DNA of 64,000 nucleotides, taken from the NCBI GenBank assembly GCA_021464415.1, contig CM038469.1:164501-228500 (forward strand), read 5' to 3'. The notes beneath the pieces are model-generated. The model did no database searches, had not been told where the DNA came from, and saw nothing but the letters and a program-made list of their open reading frames with translations. The stretch comes from Lonicera japonica (lineage: Eukaryota; Streptophyta; Magnoliopsida; Dipsacales; Caprifoliaceae). The position numbers and the translations under genes are program-made. This document shows, piece by piece, positions 56,667 to 64,000 of the stretch (position 1 is the first letter of the stretch; every line of letters starts with the position of its first letter).

Positions 56667-58311
56667 TGATGTGCCAAGAAATTGGTACAATTTAGGGCAC
56701 TAATATATATATCTTAAAGAAGCATATATTACTACATTTGTTGTGTTTTTTTAACTTTTCAGGTATTTGGGATTAAATCGAGAAGTTTGCAATTGAAGGA
56801 AAAAATGGTTGCGCGTAAGGCTTGAGTTCAATAAATTTATGGCACTAATCCGTAGTGAATTTGAAGAAAACTCCAGAGATAAAAGTTTTATATTTTTGAG
56901 TTAGCTACGCGTGGACGAAAACCTTGCGTCAATCAGAGTTCGGACCGCAAAGTTATGGCCAATGTATGATCAGTGCCCTGGAGGATCATAATTTGGCGAG
57001 AATGAAGAATAAAATTTAAGGTGCAAGATATTATCAAATGGGTTCCTAGCTCGGTTGGAAAGTTTATTAAATTTTCTCATGGTGTACCTAGGTTCAATCC
57101 TCATAGGCAACGCATTTGATTTGCTTTTTATTAATTCTTGAAGCCAATTAAATTAAAATGCCTACAAAGCACAACTGCCACAACAATTATAGCAGCCAAC
57201 ACTTTCACCAATGGGCTTAAGAATAAGTATAGCAGCAAGCCGGCCCACCCAACAAAGTTAAAGCAGCAGCCAATTAATTAAAGGGCCAAGCCCATTTATT
57301 TTATTTAAAGCCCTACGAGGGCTCTTACAACAATTATAAAAAGAGAAGGAGCCGCAGCAATCGGGGGACAGCCTTACAAAAAAAAAATTCTCCTCTTCAA
57401 TTCCTTGCACGTTTTTTGATAAAAACAGCTACATCTTAATTTTGTTCTTTCTTCTCCTCTTGTGTGATTTTCAACAGACAGAAACCTTATTTCTATTCTT
57501 TCTTTCTTCCTTTTCAACAAGAGACAGCCACATATTTTTGCATAATTAATTCAGAATCAATAATTTGTTCTTCAATTTATTTGCGCGTATCAAGTAAGTA
57601 TTTTGTTTATTTAATTATGCATTATTTAATTATGTGTTGCGTTTTAATTACAAGCATGCTAGGCTATGTTATTTTCTAGGATTGAGGATGAGTATATTTG
57701 ATTGATTCCCTTGCACGTATTCATGCCAATTGACTCTACCAATTTAATGTTTTAATGTTAAAAATAATTTTTCCTATTGAATGCCTATCTTAATTGATAA
57801 AAATAAAATTGGATTCTCACTATGTTTTGTTGGATTCGCCTTATGATTTGTTGAGAGCGGATATAGGGTGTGTTTTGACGGATATAGCGAGTGTTTTAAT
57901 TTTATACATTTGTTTGGCTATGGAAGAATTAACACTTGGATTTTATAATTTAATTGGGCTTAATTGAATTTATTTTCCACATCTAATAGAGTCGAGAGAC
58001 CAAATTAGTGTGAGACAGAGAGTAGAGTTTGCTGGGCATGAATACTAGGAACATGACATCAAATATATGACTCCGCCACCCTAGTATTTTATTAATTGAT
58101 TATTTCATTAGTATTTTTATTAGTTTATTATTTTATTCTTAGTTGATAAATCATCCCAATTAATTTTTAAGCTAGATTAGGAATTAATTAGAATTAGTGA
58201 GAGAGATTCGTACATTCCATCCATCAAGTCCCTAGGATTCGACCTCGCTCTTGCCAAAGCTATACTAAGTACCGATTCGTGCACTTGCGAGTAATTAAAA
58301 CATTCACACCA
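56667..58311 (+). repeat. 5' LTR of Athila-D
   Basis: About 1645 bp from TGATGTGCCAAG to CATTCACACCA. TATA-like ATTATAAAAAG lies near 57334. The U5 has GGATTCGACCTCGCTCTTGC and CACTTGCGAGTAATT, as in the fragment at 17195-17440. The start is supported by the abrupt end of copia sense at about 56660; exact ends may be off by a few bases. Confidence 0.75.
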
Positions 58312-58315
58312 AGTT

Positions 58316-58334
58316 TTCGGCGTTGTTGCCGGGG
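58316..58334 (+). other. primer binding site of Athila-D
   Basis: TTCGGCGTTGTTGCCGGGG resembles the Athila TGGCGCCGTTGCCGGGG site (tRNA-Asp), with a few changes. Confidence 0.7.
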
Positions 58335-58510
58335 ACTTGAAAATTCGTTTTTCCACCATCTCACTAATTTAGATTATTTTCTTCTACTAGTTCCCATAAA
58401 AAAAATTCTTAGGAGTAGAGTAGTGCATGAGCATTGTTTGGAAGCTCGGTGTTAAGAGATTGAATATGATAGAGAATTTAGAACTCAATCCTTTGTTTGA
58501 GGAATGAACG

Positions 58511-60212
58511 ATGGCTAATGAACAAGAAGAGGCGAAAACTTTGAAGAAGCTTTTCTCTCCTGTCACTACCAACCCACCATCATGCATTGTTTTGCCTGCC
58601 ACTACCGCAAACCATTTCGAGCTTAAATCGCAAGTAATGCAACTTCTTCCTAATTTTCATGGAATTGATCAAGAAGACCCTTACCTCCATATTAAGGATT
58701 TTTTTTAAAATCTGTGCCACTTTCAAGTTTTAAAATTTTTCTGATGATTCTGTTCGCTTACGTTTATTTTCTTTCTCCCTGAAAGGGAAAGCAAAAGCGT
58801 GGCTTAATTCACTACCCTCTAGGTCCATCATTGGTTGGAAGACTTTAGTTTTCAAATTTTTAACTAAAGTTTTTCCCATGTCCAAGACAAATGAACTTCG
58901 TAGTCAGATATCTGATTTCTGTCAAGAGAATCATGAAAAATTTTGCGAATCTTGGGAAAGATTTAAGGACCTACTTTTGAGATGTCCCCACCATGGTTTT
59001 GAAAAATAGAGACTAGTTTAGTTCTTTTATAATGGGTTGGCTCAAACCAATCGAAATATGATTGAGTTGATGAATAGTGGTACTTTCCTTAGTCTCACGG
59101 AAGATGAAGCTTATAATTTTCTTGAAAACCTCTCCGAGAGCTCTCAGCAATAGGATTTTTCTTCTTATAGAAATTCATCAGCTCAAGTTAAGAAGGAAGT
59201 CAAGAAAGAGGGAACCTATGAGCTATCTGAAAGTGTAGAGACTAGAAGGCAGTTAGATAGTCTCTCAAAGAAACTTGAAGCGTTAACTCTGCGGTTAGAT
59301 AGCAATTCTGTCAATCAAATTCAAGCCGAAGGATGTTCTGTGTGTGCTAGCCCTATGCATGTGTCGCAAACTTGCCCCTCTATGGTAGGATTCTCTGAAT
59401 TAATGCCACAACAAGTAAATGCAATGAATGAATATAAATAGCAATTCAATAGCCCATTCACAGAGACATACAATCCGGGTTGGAGAAATCACCCAAATTT
59501 TTCGTGGACACAAGCTCAACCCATACCTAATATGGGTTCCCCATCATTCCAACCTGCTCCATCACCCCATGTCACTCCACAGCAATTTTCATCTTTGGAG
59601 GACACTATCAAGCAATTCATCCAAGTGACCACCCAAAATAATCAGACTTCAAGCCAACTTTTCCAAAAAGTTAAGAACAACGGCCTCATGAACACTCAAC
59701 CCGTCATTAGGTTAAAGAGTCAAATAGGTCAAATAGCTAGTCAATTGGGTGAGAGAAAAAAGGGTAAATTTCCAAGTCAACCAATCCCGAATCCTAAAGG
59801 TGTTTCCTCAAGTGGGACCACTCATAACCCACCGAATGCACCAACACATGGTAAAGTTCAAGCCATCACCACACTTAGGTCGGGAAAGATAGTTGATAAT
59901 AAAGTGAGAATACCAACTAGCGAAGAGAAAGAAGAAGAAGAAGAAGAAGAAGAAGAGCATATTCCAACTGAGGTTGAGTCTTCACCTCAATTTGTGAACC
60001 AAGCTACTCCTGCTAAGCAAGTAATTGAAGATACCTCAAATAGGACCTTTATTCCTAAAGCCCTTCCTCATAGGCTAAAAGACAATAAGAAAGGTACTCA
60101 ATTCGAAGAAATCTTGGATGTGTTTAAGCAAGTTCAGATAAACATCCCACTACTTAATGCTATCAAGCAAGTACCTTTTTATGCTAAGTTTCTTAAAGAC
60201 TTGGTAACTTGA
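58511..60212 (+). pseudogene. gag: gag of Athila-D
   Basis: Starts MANEQEEAKTLKKLFSPVT and has LLPNFHGIDQEDPYLHIKDF. A frameshift at a run of T (58698-58705) leads to LKGKAKAWLNSLPSRSI, WERFKDLLLRCPHHGF and NLSESS. The C-terminal part (59532-60212) has QIGQIASQLGERKKGKFPSQ, a run of glutamates (59930-59960) and FKQVQINIPLLNAIKQVP. At least four stops. Confidence 0.85.
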
Positions 60213-60215
60213 AAG

Positions 60216-61330
60216 AGGAGGACAAATGTTCCGAAAAAGGCATTTTTAGTTGAACAAGCAAGCTCCATTATTCAATTCAAGATCCCTGTCAAATATAAGG
60301 ACCCTGGCTGTCCAACAATTTCTTGCAAGATATGAGATCATCATATTGAGCGAGCTTTGGTAGATATGGGGGCTAGTGTGAATTTACTGTCATATTCTAT
60401 TTATGTGCAGTTGTATTTAAGAGAGTTGAAGCCTACGCTAATGACAATCCAACTTGCTGATCGGTCAGTGAAAATTCCTAGGGGTGTCATTGAATATGTT
60501 CTGATTAAGGTAGACACTTTCTACTTCCCAGTGGACTTTGTTGTCCTTGATACTGAGCCTATTCAGAACATAAGAGGCCAGATTCCTGTGATTTTAGGGT
60601 GACCATTCCTTGCTACATCCAATGCCCTAATCAATTGCAAAAATGGAGTGATGAGAATTTCTTTTGGGAACCTCACTACTGAGCTGAATGTTTTTGATAT
60701 CAACAAGACCTCAATAGACATAGATGATGATGATTTTGGGCAAGTCAATTTGATTGATAGTCTAGTAAAGGAATCTTTCTTGTAAACTTGTAAAGAGGAC
60801 CCATTAGAGGCTTGTCTTTCCCACTTCGGTTGTGATTTCGATATAGATGAATCTATAGAGCAAGTCAATGCACTCTTAGATTTAGTGCCTGTTATGGGTA
60901 CTCATTCTTTCCAACCAAAACCAGAGCCTTTCAATCTCTCATCAACTCCTCGACCTCCTTCGATCGAAAAACCACCAAAGCTGGACCTGAAGCCTTTGCC
61001 TGATAATCTGAAGTACTCTTTTCTAAGTCCAGAAGAATATTTGCCTGTTATCATAGCTTCTACTCTCGATAATGCTCAAGAAAAGAAATTGCTTGAAGTC
61101 CTTCACGAGCATAAGAAAACTATTGGGTGGTCTATTGCAGATTTAAAAGGGATCAGCCCGTCAGTTATCATGCACAAGATTCACTTAGAGGAGAACTCCA
61201 AACCCTCTTGTGAACCACAAAGGAGGTTGAATCCAGTGTTGCAAGAAGTTGTCAGGGCCGAGGTACTCAAGCTTCTAGACACTGGTATTATTTATCCGAT
61301 ATCCGATAGTGAGTGGGTAAGCCCGTGCAA
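60216..61330 (+). pseudogene. pol: protease and linker of Athila-D
   Basis: Protease ALVDMGASVNLLSYSIY (about 60352-60400) and VILG*PFLATSNALINCKNG near 60590, where the Arg of the family GRPFLAT motif is a TGA stop (CGA-to-TGA). The linker has LKYSFLSPEEYLPVIIASTL and HKKTIGWSIADLKGISPS, leading into RT. Confidence 0.88.
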
Positions 61331-62480
61331 GTAGTTCCTAAGAAGTCAAGAATTATAGTGGTAGCCAATGAGCATAATGAGTTAGTTCCCTCTCGTATTC
61401 AGATGGGATGGCGTGCTTGTATTGACTACCGAAAGTTAAATTCAATGACTAGGAGAGATCATTTTCCCCTTCCTTACATTGACCAAATGCTGGAAAGGTT
61501 AGCCGGCCATACTTACTACTATTTTTTGGATGGTTACTCCGGCTATAACCAGATTCCAGTGGATCCATCTGATCAAGAGAAGACAACATTCACATGCCCT
61601 TTTAATACATTCGCCTACCGACGCATGCCTTTTAGGCTATGCAATGCGCCTGCTACCTTTCAGCAGTGTATGATATTTATTTTCTCTGATATAGTAGAGC
61701 GATGCTTAGAGGTTTTCATGGATGATTTTTCTGTGTTTAGGTCTTCTTTTGAGGAATGCTTGGAACACCTAGCTCTAGTCTTAGAGAGGTGTAAAGAGAA
61801 GAATCTCGTGCTTAACTGAGAAAAATGTCATTTTATGGTACAAAGAGGAATTGTTCTTGGGCATATTATCTCTAAAAAGGAATTGAAGTGGATAGGGCTA
61901 AAGTAGATTTAATCTCCAACCTGCTGCCCCCGCAGACGGTTAAGGAGATTCGTTATTCTTAGGCCATGCTAGTTTTTATATGCGTTTTATTAAGGATTTT
62001 AGCAAGATTGCTAGACCCCTGTGCAATCTTCTTGCTAAAGACACCCCATTTGTGTTCGATGAAGCATGCCTAAAAGCCTTCGAGACATTGAAGTCCGCTA
62101 TGACCTCCGCACCCATCATTCGATCCCCTAACGGGAACCTTCCATTTGAGATCATGTGTAATGCTTCTAATTATGCAGTTGGGGCTATTCTAGGTCAGAG
62201 AATTGATAAAGTCCCTCATGTGATTTACTATGCAAGCAGGACTTTGAACGATGTTCAGCTCCATTACTCCACCACAGAAAAGGAGTTGCTAGCAGTCGTA
62301 TTTGCTCTAGACAAGTTTAGGTCTTATTTCTTAGGATCTAAGGTCCTTGTCTATTCAGATCATGCCACTTTGAAATATCTGCTTTCCAAGAAAGATGCGA
62401 AGTTGCGGCTGATTCGGTGGGTCTTATTGCTATAAGAGTTTGATTTGGAGATTAGAGATAAGAAATGAACTGAGAATGTT
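61313..62480 (+). pseudogene. pol: reverse transcriptase and RNase H of Athila-D
   Basis: RT has WRACIDYRKLNSMTRRDHFP, FLDGYSGYNQIPVDPSDQEK, RRMPFRLCNAPATFQQC and VFMDDFSVF (catalytic Asp pair near 61720). Frame breaks at 61335, 61817 (TGG-to-TGA) and near 61877. RNase H has [17 protein letters not shown], where the usual catalytic CDAS is CNAS, then [21 protein letters not shown] stop at 62433 replaces Gln. Confidence 0.9.
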
Positions 62481-62499
62481 GTAGCAAACCACCTCTCTA

Positions 62500-63875
62500 G
62501 ACTCATAGTTGAATTCTCTAGTGAATCATTGCCCATAGCTGAGACATTCCCTGATGAGCAGCTTATGCATATTTCTCAATCACCTTGGTATGCGAACATC
62601 ATTAACTATCTTGTCACACGTGAAATGCCGAATCAATGGTCGAAATAAGATAAGTACAAATTCTTGTCTGAGGTGAAGTACTTTTACTGGGACGATCCAT
62701 GTCTCTTCAAGTACTGTCCCAATCAGGTAATTAGGAGATATGTTTCTGAGGATGATCAAATGCAAATTATCTCTTTTTTGCCATGATCAACCGTGTGGAG
62801 GCCATTTTAGTGGAAATAAAATCGCTGCTAAGGTTTTGCAGTGCGGATTTTATTGGCCTTCCTTATTTTGTGATGCCCATGCCTATTGTGTCGCTTGTGA
62901 GAGATGTCAGAAGTTAGGTGGTCTTACACACCGAAGTATGATGCCCCTTAATCCAATTCTGATAGTGGAAATCTTTGATGTATGGGGGATAGATTTTATG
63001 GGACCTTTTTCTAACTCTTTTGGCAATTTCTATATCTTAGTAGCCATTGATTATGTGTCAAAATGAGTCGAGGCTATTGCGTGCAGAACAAATGACCACA
63101 AAGTGGTGGTCCAATTTTTGAAAGAGAATATTCTTGCACGATTTGGTACACCCCACACTATCATTAGTGATGGGGGTCACACTTTTGTAATAGACCATTT
63201 GAGGGTCTAATGAAGAAGTATGGAGTGATTCATAAAGTGTCGACTGCGTACCATCCACAAACTAGTGGATAGGCTAAAATTTTGAATAAGGAGACCAAGC
63301 ATATCTTAAAAAAGACGGTAAATCCTAATAGGAAAGATTGGTTAGTCCAACTGACAGATGCTTTGTGGGCATATCATACTGCGTACAAAACTCCTATTGG
63401 AATGTCTCCCTACCGTTTAGTATATTGTAGGCATGTCACCTACCTGTTGAGTTAGAGCATAGAGCTTTTTGGGCTGTTAAACAACTTAATTTTGATATTG
63501 ACCAGGCAGGAGCTCATAGAAAGCTCCAAATTGCTGAGCTGGAAGAAATAAGGAATGATACTTATGATTGTGCAAAGTCGTACAAAGAAAGGATGAAAAA
63601 GGGTGCATGATCAGAAGATTCTTAGGAAATCATTTCACCCTGGCCAGAAAGTTCTTTATAATTCTCGGCTGCATCTGTTCCCAAGAAAGTTGAAATACAA
63701 ATGGTCCGGTCCTTTTATAGTCCAACAGGTTTATCCTCATGGGGCCATTAAGATTCAGAATCCCAAAGATGGTAGTGTGTTTAAAGTGAATGGCCATCGT
63801 TTGAAACCATTTTTGGAGTTAGAAAACCCAAAAGTTGAAGTTATGCTTCTGGAGGATCCCGTTTATCGGGATTGA
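62500..63875 (+). pseudogene. pol: integrase of Athila-D
   Basis: Zinc region with CGGHFSGNKIAAKVLQCGFY and CVACERCQKL. The core has WGIDFMGPFSNSFGNFYILV (first Asp), TIISDGGHTF (second Asp) and AYHPQTSG*AKILNKE. The expected catalytic Glu after QA is Lys (G-to-A) and the Gln before it is a stop. The C-terminal part (63603-63875) has [20 protein letters not shown] and [20 protein letters not shown], ending at 63875. Confidence 0.9.
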
Positions 63876-64000
63876 TTTTTAAGGCCATGATTCATGTATA
63901 TTATTATGTATAATATTGTATATTTGGATTTTCTATTTTTCTTTTCTTTGTTCTCTTTCTAACAAAAGTGCAGGTTTATCTTTTTCATTGAGCTCCCTTA

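Larger units (their letters stand above)
56667..64000 (+). mobile_element. Athila-D: Ty3 Athila-type element, degenerate, 3' end outside window
   Basis: Inserted in the SIRE-like element. LTR, tRNA-Asp-like primer site, gag, protease, RT, RNase H and integrase follow in the Athila order. Many premature stops fit TGG-to-TGA/TAG, CAA-to-TAA, CAG-to-TAG or CGA-to-TGA changes. The 3' LTR and any env-like frame lie beyond 64000. After 63875 only non-coding DNA is visible. Confidence 0.88.

Overview
This is plant nuclear DNA, most likely from a eudicot with a repeat-rich genome. It is packed with LTR retrotransposons of lineages found only or mainly in plants: Ty3 Tat/Ogre-like with a second RNase H and antisense plant-mobile-domain genes, Ty3 Athila, Ty3 elements with TGTAAC-type LTRs and a tRNA-Met primer site, Ty1 SIRE-like, and a TRIM. 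I see no convincing single-copy host gene, no rRNA or tRNA gene, and nothing bacterial. Species cannot be read from the sequence. Element names below (Tat-A, LTR-B, Tat-C, Y, Z, Athila-D) are my own labels.

Layout. 1-17111: one large Tat-type element (Tat-A) on the + strand, entered inside gag; its 5' LTR lies before the window. It has gag-pol to 7850, then two genes in ANTISENSE orientation (a DUF7745-like gene at 8074-9330 and a five-exon plant mobile domain gene at 9850-13558), a 45-bp tandem repeat block, and the 3' LTR at 15547-17111. A foreign solo LTR (LTR-B, 3925-5185) sits inside its reverse transcriptase with a perfect 5-bp target duplication. 17112-20830: an Athila LTR remnant, then an LTR-like piece split by solo LTR Y (18000-20354, TSD CCTCC). 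19994-42448: a duplicated and inverted block. A mixed unit X (containing a SIRE-like solo LTR and other repeats) occurs three times (X1 +, X2 +, X3 inverted), with fold-back copies of element Z (LTR, primer site, gag, inverted LTR) between them. The arms 22197-27985 and 36178-41996 form a roughly 5.8-kb inverted repeat around an 8.2-kb spacer. X2 additionally carries a chimeric SIRE-LTR/TRIM insertion. 42449-44025: an Athila RT scrap and a SIRE-like LTR fragment. 44026-53126: Tat-C, a minus-strand Tat relative with LTR, minisatellites and gag but no pol. 53127-56666: SIRE-like LTR, primer site, gag and protease start. 56667-64000: Athila-D, inserted into that copia element, with LTR, gag, protease, RT, RNase H and integrase, all with stops.

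Main observation. Tat-A carries at least 14 copies of the palindrome TTGTCGCGCGACAA or close variants. Nine are in the LTR just upstream of its TATAAATA box. The rest sit just upstream of the TATA boxes of both antisense genes (two and three copies). The two other Tat-type LTRs (LTR-B and Tat-C) have the same layout with different palindromes (CCAACCGYACGGTTGG, and TGTC-N4/5-GACA). This looks like a fast-changing, element-specific control module that links the LTR promoter to the antisense accessory genes. The regulatory reading is inference; positions and sequences are read directly.

Almost all coding regions are broken by frameshifts, nested insertions and premature stops. Many of the stops fit C-to-T or G-to-A change, as expected of methylated, silenced repeats.
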